This document shows, one piece after another, positions 1 through 5,773 of a DNA stretch of 5,916 bases. Location: assembly GCA_012274175.1 (NCBI GenBank), contig JAAOZZ010000357.1:1-5916 (forward strand). Direction: 5' to 3'. The position numbers and the translations under genes were made by a program. Source of the stretch: Betaproteobacteria bacterium. GTDB lineage: Bacteria; Pseudomonadota; Gammaproteobacteria; Burkholderiales; Usitatibacteraceae. The stretch's first letter is position 1; every line of letters begins with the position of its first letter. The notes under the pieces are model-generated. The model was given only the letters and a program-made list of their open reading frames with translations, ran no database searches and had not been told where the DNA came from.

Positions 1-669
1 AGCGACTACTGCGTGATCGGCGAACCGACCGCCGTCAAAGCCCTCGGCGACACCAGCAAGAACGGCCGCCGCGGCTCGCTGTCGTGCAAGCTGACGGTGC
101 GTGGCGTGCAGGGCCACGTGGCCTACCCGCACCGCGCGAAGAACACGGTGCACCTCGCCGCACCCGCCCTCGCGGAATTGGCGGCGACAGCCTGGGACCG
201 CGGCAATGAGTACTTCCCGCCCACCACGTGGCAGGTGTCGAACATCCACGCCGGCACCGGCGCGCAGAACGTCATTCCCGGCACGCTGCAGGTGGACTTC
301 AACTTCCGCTTCTCCACCGAGAGCACGCCCGCGGCGCTCGAGGCGCGGGTGAACGGGATCCTCGAGCGCCACGGCCTCGCGTTCTCCATCGACTGGACCC
401 TTGGCGGCAGGCCCTTCCTCACCCGCCGCGGGCCGCTCGTGGACAAGCTCTCGGCGGTGGTGAAGCGGGTGACGGGCGTCACGCCCGAGGTAAACTGCAC
501 CGGGGGCACGTCCGACGGGCGGTTCATCTTCGACATCTGCGCGGAGGTGGCGGAATTCGGCCCGGTGAACCGCTCGATCCACCAGGTGAACGAGGCCGTG
601 GCGCTGGAGGAGATCGAGCCGCTCACCGAGGTGTACCGGCTCGCGATCGAGGCGCTGCTCGGGACGTGA
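1..669 (+). CDS. dapE: Succinyl-diaminopimelate desuccinylase DapE, C-terminal part (5' end outside window)
   Basis: DapE hydrolyses N-succinyl-LL-diaminopimelate to LL-diaminopimelate and succinate in the cytoplasmic succinylase branch of lysine and peptidoglycan precursor synthesis. It is a di-zinc M20-family amidohydrolase of about 375 residues. The 222 residues visible here are the C-terminal half or more; the frame is open from base 1 with no stop, so the start lies upstream. Visible family marks are the VIGEPT segment (metal-ligand Glu, fragment residue 8), the dimerisation-domain motif GHVAYPH (38-44) with the conserved His, the GTSDGRF segment, and SIHQVNE near the end, whose His (fragment residue 194) matches the C-terminal metal ligand. 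The GTSDGRF and GHVAYPH wording favours DapE over other M20 peptidases such as ArgE. The stop overlaps the GTG start of prmB (GTGA), so the two are probably co-translated. No truncation or frameshift is seen within the visible part. Confidence 0.95.
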   Translation, partial: SDYCVIGEPTAVKALGDTSKNGRRGSLSCKLTVRGVQGHVAYPHRAKNTVHLAAPALAELAATAWDRGNEYFPPTTWQVSNIHAGTGAQNVIPGTLQVDFNFRFSTESTPAALEARVNGILERHGLAFSIDWTLGGRPFLTRRGPLVDKLSAVVKRVTGVTPEVNCTGGTSDGRFIFDICAEVAEFGPVNRSIHQVNEAVALEEIEPLTEVYRLAIEALLGT

Positions 670-1586
670 GCACGCGCCCAACGGCCGGGCCGCGGCGCAC
701 GGTGCGCGCACTGCTCGCACTCGGCATCGCGAAGTTCGAGGCGGCGGACATTTCCTACGGACACGGCACCACCAACGCCCTCGACGAGGCGGCCTGGCTT
801 ATCCTGCACGCGCTGGGCCTGCCGCCGGGGGAACTCGCAGCACACCTCGACACTCCCGTCACCCAGGAGCGCCATCGCGCGGCCGTGGCACTCCTCGACC
901 GGCGCGTGCGCACCCGCAAGCCCGCCGCCTACCTCCTGCACGAGGCGTGGCTGGGCACCTGCCGCTTCTACGTCGACGAGCGCGTGATCGTCCCGCGCTC
1001 CTTCATCGCCGAGCTCTTCATCCCGAAAAGCACCACCCCGAAAAGGGGTCAGGTTACTTTTCCGCCGGGCTGGTCGCCGATTTCCCTGCTCGACCTGTGC
1101 ACGGGGTCGGGGTGCCTCGCCATCGTGGCGGCGTTCAACTTTCCGCGCGCGCGGGTGGATGCGGCGGACCTCTCGGAAGACGCGCTCGCCGTCGCCCGTC
1201 GCAATGTCGCCGCGTACCGGCTCGAAGGTCGCGTTCGGCTGCTGCGGTCGGACCTCTTCGGCTCCCTGCGGGGACGCGCCTACGACCTCATCGTCGCGAA
1301 CCCGCCGTACGTGAAGGCCGCGGCGATACGCCGGCTCCCGCCGGAGTATCGCGCGGAGCCCGAGATGGCGCTCGCGAGCGGCGCCGACGGGCTCGACCAC
1401 ACCCGCGCGATCCTCGCCCAGGCACGCGCCCACCTCAATCCCGGCGGCCTGCTGGTGGTGGAGATCGGCCACAACCGGAAGGCGCTCGAGAAGGCGTTCC
1501 CGAAGCTCGCGTTTCGCTGGCCCCGGACGAGCGCGGGCGCGGGCTACGTGTTCACGCTCACGCGGGATTCGCTGCCGCGCTCGTAG
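666..1586 (+). CDS. prmB: Ribosomal protein L3 N5-glutamine methyltransferase PrmB
   Basis: PrmB transfers a methyl group from S-adenosylmethionine to a glutamine of ribosomal protein L3 (HemK/PrmA-like class I methyltransferase). The product is 306 residues, close to the roughly 310 of E. coli PrmB. An N-terminal helical domain (about 1-115, including the family signature [11 protein letters not shown] at 102-112) precedes the Rossmann domain. The SAM loop is DLCTGSG at 143-149, the glutamine-binding NPPY is at 212-215, and [12 protein letters not shown] follows at 232-243. PrmB is preferred over PrmC (release factors) because of the [17 protein letters not shown] and SGADGL wording. The start is the GTG overlapping the dapE stop by 4 bp; this gives the expected length and explains the lack of a clear Shine-Dalgarno site. 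Oddity: the linker before the SAM loop (about residues 119-138) is some 8 residues longer than in E. coli and is partly encoded by a palindromic repeat-like sequence. The reading frame is kept and all catalytic motifs are intact. Confidence 0.93.
   Translation: MSTRPTAGPRRTVRALLALGIAKFEAADISYGHGTTNALDEAAWLILHALGLPPGELAAHLDTPVTQERHRAAVALLDRRVRTRKPAAYLLHEAWLGTCRFYVDERVIVPRSFIAELFIPKSTTPKRGQVTFPPGWSPISLLDLCTGSGCLAIVAAFNFPRARVDAADLSEDALAVARRNVAAYRLEGRVRLLRSDLFGSLRGRAYDLIVANPPYVKAAAIRRLPPEYRAEPEMALASGADGLDHTRAILAQARAHLNPGGLLVVEIGHNRKALEKAFPKLAFRWPRTSAGAGYVFTLTRDSLPRS
1022..1062. repeat. REP-like palindrome with a flanking 9-bp direct repeat, in frame inside prmB
   Basis: Seen directly: gaaaag at 1040-1045 and its reverse complement cttttc at 1057-1062 flank an 11-base loop (gggtcaggtta). 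The 9-mer cccgaaaag occurs at 1022-1030 and again at 1037-1045, 15 bp apart and therefore in the same codon phase. From memory, the core ggggtcaggttactttt matches a short sequence dispersed in many copies in beta- and gammaproteobacterial genomes. Such palindromes resemble REP elements mobilised by REP-associated tyrosine transposases (RAYTs). The palindrome supplies codons 125-133 of prmB in the linker between the N-terminal and SAM domains. No transposase gene is in the window. The family assignment rests on recall, not on a search. Confidence 0.6.
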
Positions 1587-1602
1587 CGGCGCGCGCGGAC
1601 TC

Positions 1603-2376
1603 TCAGTCGCGCCAGGAAGGGTCGAGGCGGTCGAGCCGGCGCAGGATTCCCGGCCACGCGATCATGCCGCCCGACTGGCGCAGCACCTCCCTGGAGGCCT
1701 TGCGGATGCCGTCGAGGATGGGCTGCGCTATGGGGATCAGCTCGCCGCCGCCCGCTTGCGCCCTCACCTGCACCTCGCACGCCTTCTGCAGGATGTACAT
1801 GTACAGGAACGCGTCGGCCACGCTTTGCGCGCAGGTGAGCAGCCCGTGGTTGCGCAGGATGAGGTTGTGCCGGTCGCCCAGGTCGCGCACCAGCCGCGCC
1901 TTCTCGCCGGGATCGAGCGCCACGCCTTCGTAGTCGTGGTAGGCGAGGCTCGAGAGCGGAAACAGCGATTGCTGGGAAAGCGGCAGCAGTCCCGCCTTCT
2001 GGCACGACACCGCCACGCCCTCCATCGTGTGCAGGTGCATCACGCAGTGCGCGTCCTCCCGCGCCTGGTGCACCGCGCTGTGGATCGTGAAGCCGGCGGG
2101 GTTGATCTCGAAGGGAGACTCGGACACCTTGCGTCCCGCGAGGTCCACCTTCACCAGGCTGGAGGCGGTGATCTCCTCGAACATCATCCCGTACGGGTTG
2201 ATGAGGAAGTGGTGGTCGGGCCCGGGCGCGCGCGCGGATATGTGGGTGAAGACCAGGTCGTCCCAGCCGTACATCGCCACCGCCCGGTAGGCCGCCGCGA
2301 GATCGGTGCGAGCGGCCCATTCTTCGGGCGCGACGTGGGCCTTCATGGAACGGATGAGGGCGGGATCGGCGTGCAT
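1603..2376 (-). CDS. Class II aldolase/adducin family protein
   Basis: A 257-residue protein of the zinc-dependent class II aldolase/adducin family, which includes L-fuculose-1-phosphate aldolase, ribulose-5-phosphate 4-epimerase and decarboxylase-like members. The conserved domain runs from about residue 22 to 210. The three metal-ligand histidines are visible as HLH (114 and 116) and the His of NHG (177), with the same spacing as FucA His92, His94 and His155. However, the residue aligned with FucA catalytic Glu73 is Gly95, within INPAGFTIH. This wording is common in a proteobacterial subgroup of unknown substrate, so a classical sugar-phosphate aldolase is unlikely. The start is the ATG at 2376; an in-frame ATG at 2346 is an alternative, as neither has a well-placed Shine-Dalgarno site (GGGAG lies 12 nt upstream of the first). 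It is convergent with prmB (16-bp gap) and divergent from the VOC gene (17-bp gap). It appears monocistronic. Confidence 0.85.
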   Translation of the reverse strand: MHADPALIRSMKAHVAPEEWAARTDLAAAYRAVAMYGWDDLVFTHISARAPGPDHHFLINPYGMMFEEITASSLVKVDLAGRKVSESPFEINPAGFTIHSAVHQAREDAHCVMHLHTMEGVAVSCQKAGLLPLSQQSLFPLSSLAYHDYEGVALDPGEKARLVRDLGDRHNLILRNHGLLTCAQSVADAFLYMYILQKACEVQVRAQAGGGELIPIAQPILDGIRKASREVLRQSGGMIAWPGILRRLDRLDPSWRD

Positions 2377-2393
2377 GGAATAATATTACTCCC
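2377..2393. promoter_or_regulatory. Candidate shared divergent promoter region with a palindromic -10-like box
   Basis: The whole space between the two divergent start codons is 17 bp. It contains a run of ten A/T bases (2379-2388) in an otherwise very GC-rich window. TAATATTA at 2381-2388 is a perfect palindrome, so a TAATAT -10-like hexamer reads on both strands. On the + strand AATAAT (2379-2384) also follows TGG (2376-2378), resembling an extended -10. With usual -10 to +1 spacing, transcription would begin at or within a few bases of each ATG, implying leaderless or nearly leaderless mRNAs. This fits the poor Shine-Dalgarno sites of both genes. No convincing -35 box is seen (2358-2363 reads gggcgg). 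This is inference from sequence alone; promoters inside either gene are the alternative. Confidence 0.35.
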
Positions 2394-2783
2394 ATGGCCA
2401 TCGCCATCGACCGCATCGACCACCTCGTCCTCACCGTCTTCGACATCGATCGCACCGTCGATTTCTACCGCAAGGTGCTGGGCATGCAGCCCGTCGTCTT
2501 CGGCGAGGGACGCCATGCGCTCGCCTTCGGCCGGCAGAAGCTGAACCTGCACCAGGCGGGGCGCGAGTTCGAGCCCAAGGCGCTGAAGCCCGTGCCGGGA
2601 GCGATCGACCTGTGCTTCATTTCCGCCACGCCCCTCGAAGAGGTGATCGCCCACCTCCACGCGTGCGGCGTGGTCGTCGCGGAGGGGCCGGTGGAGAAAA
2701 CCGGCGCCCTGGGCCCCATGACCTCCGTGTATTTCCGCGACCCCGACGGGAACCTGGTCGAAGTGTCGAACTACCCGCGATGA
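2394..2783 (+). CDS. VOC family (glyoxalase/GLOD5-like) protein
   Basis: A 129-residue single-module vicinal-oxygen-chelate protein, cytoplasmic, with two beta-alpha-beta-beta-beta repeats. The first repeat begins IDHLVLTV with His10 and continues DFYRKVLGM (23-31). GRQKLNLHQ supplies His53. The second half ends in the family signature [14 protein letters not shown] (114-127) with Glu123. His10, His53 and Glu123 are probable metal ligands. The segment [19 protein letters not shown] resembles the GLOD5 / Salmonella STM3117 'virulence protein' subgroup, often annotated as lactoylglutathione lyase. The true substrate is unproven, and dioxygenase or FosA-like thiol-transferase roles belong to the same superfamily. 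It is the first gene of a three-gene operon, and its TGA overlaps the pdxH ATG by 4 bp. The ATG at 2394 is the only start that preserves the full first beta strand; its ribosome-binding site is weak. Confidence 0.87.
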   Translation: MAIAIDRIDHLVLTVFDIDRTVDFYRKVLGMQPVVFGEGRHALAFGRQKLNLHQAGREFEPKALKPVPGAIDLCFISATPLEEVIAHLHACGVVVAEGPVEKTGALGPMTSVYFRDPDGNLVEVSNYPR

Positions 2784-3442
2784 GCGCCCCGGATCCGGCC
2801 TCCATCGGCACCGACCTCGCGCACCTGCGCAAGGAATACGCGCTGAAGACCCTCGACGAGAAGGACGTCGACCGCGATCCGCTCAAGCAGTTCGGCGTGT
2901 GGATGGTCGAGGCGATCCACGCGCAGGTCCCGGAGCCCACGGCGATGACGCTCGCCACGGTGAACGCCCAGGGCCGCCCCTCGGGGCGCGTGGTGCTCCT
3001 GAAGGGCGTGGACCCGCGCGGCTTCGTCTTCTATACCAACTACGAAAGCCGCAAAGGCCGCGAGCTCGCCGCGCAACCGGGCGCCGCACTCACCTTCCTG
3101 TGGAAGGAGCTCGAGCGCCAGGTGCGCATCGAAGGCACGGTGGAGAAGGTGAGCGCGGAGGAATCGAGCGCGTACTACGACACGCGCCCCCTGGGCTCGC
3201 GCATCGGCGCCTGGGCCTCGCCCCAGAGCGAGGCGATCGAGAGCCGCGACTGGCTCGAGACCCGCTGGGCGCAGATGACCGACCGCCACGGCGAGCACCC
3301 GCCGCGCCCTCCCCATTGGGGCGGCTACCGCCTCGTCCCCGATTACCTCGAGTTCTGGCAGGGCCGCATGAGCCGGCTGCACGACCGCGTCGCCTACGCC
3401 CGCACGCCGGGAGGATGGAAGGTCGAACGCCTCGCTCCATGA
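2780..3442 (+). CDS. pdxH: Pyridoxamine 5'-phosphate oxidase PdxH
   Basis: PdxH is the FMN-dependent oxidase that converts pyridoxine or pyridoxamine 5'-phosphate to pyridoxal 5'-phosphate, with O2 as acceptor, in vitamin B6 synthesis and salvage. The product is 220 residues, matching the 218 of E. coli. Visible marks are the N-terminal LRKEY...DPLKQF region, the FMN-binding RVVLLKG (70-76) and [12 protein letters not shown] (84-95), and RQVRIEG with Gln114. These are followed by [19 protein letters not shown] (132-150), the C-terminal-domain [13 protein letters not shown] (191-203) whose Arg199 and His201 correspond to PLP-contacting residues, and the typical ending W.VERLAP. The start ATG overlaps the VOC stop (ATGA) and gives the right length; no separate Shine-Dalgarno site is seen, so translational coupling is likely. 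Its stop in turn overlaps the chaC start. No active-site residue appears to be missing. Confidence 0.96.
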   Translation: MSAPDPASIGTDLAHLRKEYALKTLDEKDVDRDPLKQFGVWMVEAIHAQVPEPTAMTLATVNAQGRPSGRVVLLKGVDPRGFVFYTNYESRKGRELAAQPGAALTFLWKELERQVRIEGTVEKVSAEESSAYYDTRPLGSRIGAWASPQSEAIESRDWLETRWAQMTDRHGEHPPRPPHWGGYRLVPDYLEFWQGRMSRLHDRVAYARTPGGWKVERLAP

Positions 3443-4071
3443 AGGTTCCCGTCACGCCCTTCGACCCGAAGCGCCTGGAAGCCGAACGCCTCACCGGCGA
3501 GGCGCTCGAGCGCTCCCTCGAGCAGATGCTCGCCGAGCACGCGCAGGGCGACATCTGGATCTTCGGCTACGGCTCGCTCATGTGGAATCCCGAGTTCGAT
3601 TTCGACGCGAAGCACGTGGCCACGGTGCACGGCTACCACCGCAACTTCTGCCTCTGGTCGCGCATCAACCGCGGGACCCCCGAGCATCCCGGGCTGGTGC
3701 TCACCCTGGAGCGCGGCGGAAGCTGCCGCGGCCTCGCGTACCGCCTCACGCGATCGAGCGCCCGCGAGCAGCTCTCCCGGCTCTGGCGCAGGGAGATGTC
3801 CATGGGCTCCTACCGGCCCCGATGGCTTGCGTGCCACGGGAGCGCCGAGACCTTCGAGGGCCTCGCCTTCGTGGTGAACCGGCGCTGTACCGGATACGCG
3901 GGCAAGCTTCCGTTCGAGACCATGGTCGCCGCCATCGCCACCGCGAGCGGGAAGTTCGGCTCGAGCGCGGACTACCTCTTCCGCACGGAAGCGGCGCTCG
4001 AGGAGCACGGCATCCGCGACGAGCGCGTGCGCGCCCTCGCCCTGCGGGTCCGAGCGCACTGCGAGACCTAG
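3439..4071 (+). CDS. chaC: ChaC-type gamma-glutamylcyclotransferase (glutathione-specific)
   Basis: ChaC-family enzymes cleave glutathione in the cytoplasm to 5-oxoproline and Cys-Gly. The product is 210 residues, within the family range. The defining motif [12 protein letters not shown] lies at 42-53, with YGSL (44-47) forming the gamma-glutamyl pocket. It is followed by [27 protein letters not shown] (64-90) and [10 protein letters not shown]. Catalytic Glu119 sits in [16 protein letters not shown], matching the RE..xGxY signature of the family. The C-terminal YAGKLP and [19 protein letters not shown] stretches are also typical. The start ATG overlaps the pdxH stop by 4 bp. A first-30-residue leader precedes the fold and is rich in charged residues; it is not a signal peptide. 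Linkage to a glyoxalase-like VOC gene suggests a glutathione-related role for the operon, which is inference. It is the last gene of the operon, convergent with the DHDPS-like gene across 46 bp. Confidence 0.92.
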   Translation: MKVPVTPFDPKRLEAERLTGEALERSLEQMLAEHAQGDIWIFGYGSLMWNPEFDFDAKHVATVHGYHRNFCLWSRINRGTPEHPGLVLTLERGGSCRGLAYRLTRSSAREQLSRLWRREMSMGSYRPRWLACHGSAETFEGLAFVVNRRCTGYAGKLPFETMVAAIATASGKFGSSADYLFRTEAALEEHGIRDERVRALALRVRAHCET

Positions 4072-4117
4072 GCGAAGCCCCCCTGGAAGCGCGCCGCGGG
4101 GAGGGCGTTGGCCGCGC

Positions 4118-5044
4118 TCACACCCGTGCCCGGGCATCCCTGCGCGCGAGGCGCGCGAGGAGGTAGTCCACTTCGGAGCGCGCGGCCGGGGAGAGCGCCG
4201 CCCCGGGCTTGCGCAGCGCATCGCTCGCGATGACGCCGCGGCGCATCAGCACGTACTTGCGCACCGCGAGGCCCGGCCCCGGCTGCTGCTCGTAGCGGAT
4301 GAGGGGAAGGTGGGCGTCGAACAGATCGTGGGCCTCGTCGCGCCGGCCCTGCGCCGAGAGCCGCACCACGTCCACCAGCATGTCGGGAAAGCAGTAGCCG
4401 GTGTTGGCGCCGTCGGCCCCGCGCTCCATCTCGAAGTCGAGGAAGAGCGCGTTGTTGCCGGTGAGGATGGAGATGTGGCGCATGGAGCCGTCGCGCTCGT
4501 AGCCGCGCAGCGCGGAGATCTTCTCGAGCCCCGGCCAGTCCTCGTGCTTGAGCATCACGCAGGAGGCATTGTCCATGACGATGCGCCGGATCACGCCGGG
4601 CGCCATCTGTACCGAGAAGGTGAGCGGGTAGTCCTGGATCACGAAGGGCACGTCGCCTCCGATCGCCTCCGAGGCCTGCCGGTAGTACTGCACGATGGCC
4701 TCATCGGTGCGAAGCGTGTTGGGCGGGGCGATCATCACGCCCGCGGCGCCCAGGGCCATCACGTCCTGCGTGAGCGCGCGCATCGCCGCGAATCCCGGGG
4801 CCGAGACGCCGACCACGACCGGAACGTTCGAGCGGCCCACGACCCGCTTCACGATCGAGACCGACTCGCCGTGCTCCATCTTCGGCGCTTCGCCCAGCTG
4901 ACCCAGCACCGTCATGCCCGTCACACCCGCCTCGAGGAAGAAGTCCGTCATGCGGTCGATCGAGGACTCGTCGATCCGGCCGTCGGCATGGAACGGCGTG
5001 GGCGCGATCACGTACACGCCCCGGGCGTCGGAGGCGAGCTTCAT
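4118..5044 (-). CDS. Dihydrodipicolinate-synthase-family (DapA-like) aldolase/lyase, substrate unknown
   Basis: A 308-residue TIM-barrel protein of the Schiff-base-forming DHDPS/N-acetylneuraminate lyase family, which adds to or cleaves 2-oxo acids, usually with pyruvate as one partner. The fold is clear: GVYVIAPTPFHADGRID (9-25), the loop GMTVLGQLGEAPKM (43-56), VVVGVSAPG, and the Schiff-base Lys166 in VMLKHEDWPG. It is probably not the housekeeping DapA. The GTTGE threonine pair of E. coli DapA is replaced by Gln49-Leu50. The YNVPSR segment is replaced by QDYPLT (137-142), which shifts or removes the relay Tyr and removes the substrate-carboxylate Arg. The start is the ATG overlapping the stop of the RraA-like gene (ATGA), with AAGG four bases upstream; the longer open frame upstream of it is the shadow of that gene. 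Coupling to an RraA/HMG-aldolase-like gene suggests a shared catabolic route, which is inference. Confidence 0.87.
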   Translation of the reverse strand: MKLASDARGVYVIAPTPFHADGRIDESSIDRMTDFFLEAGVTGMTVLGQLGEAPKMEHGESVSIVKRVVGRSNVPVVVGVSAPGFAAMRALTQDVMALGAAGVMIAPPNTLRTDEAIVQYYRQASEAIGGDVPFVIQDYPLTFSVQMAPGVIRRIVMDNASCVMLKHEDWPGLEKISALRGYERDGSMRHISILTGNNALFLDFEMERGADGANTGYCFPDMLVDVVRLSAQGRRDEAHDLFDAHLPLIRYEQQPGPGLAVRKYVLMRRGVIASDALRKPGAALSPAARSEVDYLLARLARRDARARV

Positions 5045-5742
5045 CGGGCCTTGGATTTCTCGTAGCGCGCCTTGTTTTCCGCGTTCGGCGGATACAGTCC
5101 GGGCAGGGATGCGCCCTGCTCCACTTCCGACATGATCCACGCCTCGAGGCGCTCCTGCTCGGGCGCCTCGGCCACGATCTCGTCCAGCTTCGCCGCGGGA
5201 ATGAGCACCGCTCCATCGTCGTCGACCACGACCCAGTCGTCGGGAAAGACCGCCACGCCGCCGCAGCCGATGGGCTCGCCCCAGTTCACGAACGTGAGCG
5301 CCGCCACCGAGGGAGGTGCGGCCGCGCCCTGGCACCACACCGGAAGCCCCGTGGCGCGAACGCCGGCCACGTCGCGCATCACGCCGTCGGTGACCAGGGC
5401 CGCCACCCCGCGCTTGTGGATGCGCGCGCACAGGATGTCGCCGAAGATGCCGGCATCGGTGCAGCCCATGGCGTCGGCCACCGCGATGCAGCCGGCGGGC
5501 ATCGCCTCGATCGCCGCGCGGGTGGAGATGGGCTTGGACCACGATTCGGGTGTCGCCAGGTCTTCCCGCGCCGGAACGAAGCGCAGCGTGAACGCCTTGC
5601 CCACGAGGCGCGGCTGCCCGGGATTGAGCGCTCGCGTGCCGCGCATCCACACGTTGCGCAGGCCCTTCTTCAGGAGCAGCGTGGTGAGGGTGGCGGTGGT
5701 GACCTTCCCGAGGATTTCGGCGATCTCGCGTTCTCTTCCCAT
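5041..5742 (-). CDS. RraA family protein (HMG/CHMG aldolase-like)
   Basis: A 233-residue member of the RraA / 4-hydroxy-4-methyl-2-oxoglutarate aldolase family. Members are either divalent-metal pyruvate aldolases and oxaloacetate decarboxylases or RNase E inhibitors. The catalytic signature D-x20-R-D is present exactly as Asp102...Arg123-Asp124, inside GIFGDILCARIHKRGVAALVTDGVMRD. The following GLPVWCQG and the C-terminal GVAVFPDDWVVVDDDGAVLIP (162-182) are also family-typical. At 233 residues it is longer than E. coli RraA (about 160) and nearer the HMG-aldolase size, so an aldolase or decarboxylase role is favoured over RNase E regulation. The start is the ATG at 5742, with GAAAGG (5753-5748) five bases upstream; an in-frame TTG at 5757 lies upstream of that site and is less likely. 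Its stop overlaps the DHDPS-like start. It follows a DUF1499 gene by 31 bp on the same strand. Confidence 0.88.
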   Translation of the reverse strand: MGREREIAEILGKVTTATLTTLLLKKGLRNVWMRGTRALNPGQPRLVGKAFTLRFVPAREDLATPESWSKPISTRAAIEAMPAGCIAVADAMGCTDAGIFGDILCARIHKRGVAALVTDGVMRDVAGVRATGLPVWCQGAAAPPSVAALTFVNWGEPIGCGGVAVFPDDWVVVDDDGAVLIPAAKLDEIVAEAPEQERLEAWIMSEVEQGASLPGLYPPNAENKARYEKSKAR

Positions 5743-5747
5743 GACGG

Positions 5748-5753
5748 CCTTTC
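5748..5753 (-). promoter_or_regulatory. Ribosome-binding site of the RraA-like gene
   Basis: On the - strand GAAAGG precedes the ATG at 5742 by a 5-base spacer, a good Shine-Dalgarno match that decides the start in favour of this ATG over the upstream TTG. The AAAGG can pair with CCTTT (5765-5761) to form a 5-bp stem with an 8-base loop. The stem is weak, so any control through it is speculative. Confidence 0.55.
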
Positions 5754-5773
5754 GCAAGCCAAAGGGAGGAATT

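Noticed and set aside
228..665. Upstream extension of the prmB frame from an ATG inside dapE
   Set aside because: The extra residues are Arg/Gly/Ala-rich out-of-frame dapE sequence. The GTG at 666 gives the normal PrmB length and the usual 4-bp overlap.
1040..1062. Rho-independent terminator or attenuator inside prmB
   Set aside because: The stem is only 6 bp and A/T-rich with an 11-base loop, and it lies within an intact reading frame. A dispersed repeat explains it better.
123..1472. Long open frame (about 449 codons) on the - strand opposite dapE and prmB
   Set aside because: It runs antisense to two clearly recognised proteins. Its translation is low-complexity, Arg/Gly/Ala-rich and matches no family I know. 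Such frames are expected in GC-rich DNA.
1587..1602. Terminator in the 16-bp gap between convergent prmB and the class II aldolase gene
   Set aside because: The alternating gcgcgc can self-pair, but the gap is too short for a convincing hairpin and there is no T-run.
4072..4117. Possible bidirectional terminator between convergent chaC and the DHDPS-like gene
   Set aside because: The 46-bp gap is GC-rich, but I could not find a clean stem followed by a T-run on either strand. Only imperfect C-run/G-run pairing is visible.
4310..5065. Open frame of about 251 codons on the + strand opposite the DHDPS-like gene
   Set aside because: It is His/Arg/Val-rich, typical of antisense reading of a GC-rich gene, with no recognisable domain and a better-supported gene on the other strand.
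5045..5650. N-terminal extension of the DHDPS-like protein through the RraA-like gene
   Set aside because: The extension is an Arg-rich shadow of the RraA-like gene. The ATG at 5044 has AAGG upstream, a stop/start overlap and the correct family length.
5761..5770. Strong AGGGAGG-like ribosome-binding site on the + strand
   Set aside because: No start codon follows at a usable distance on the + strand, and the region lies between two - strand genes.
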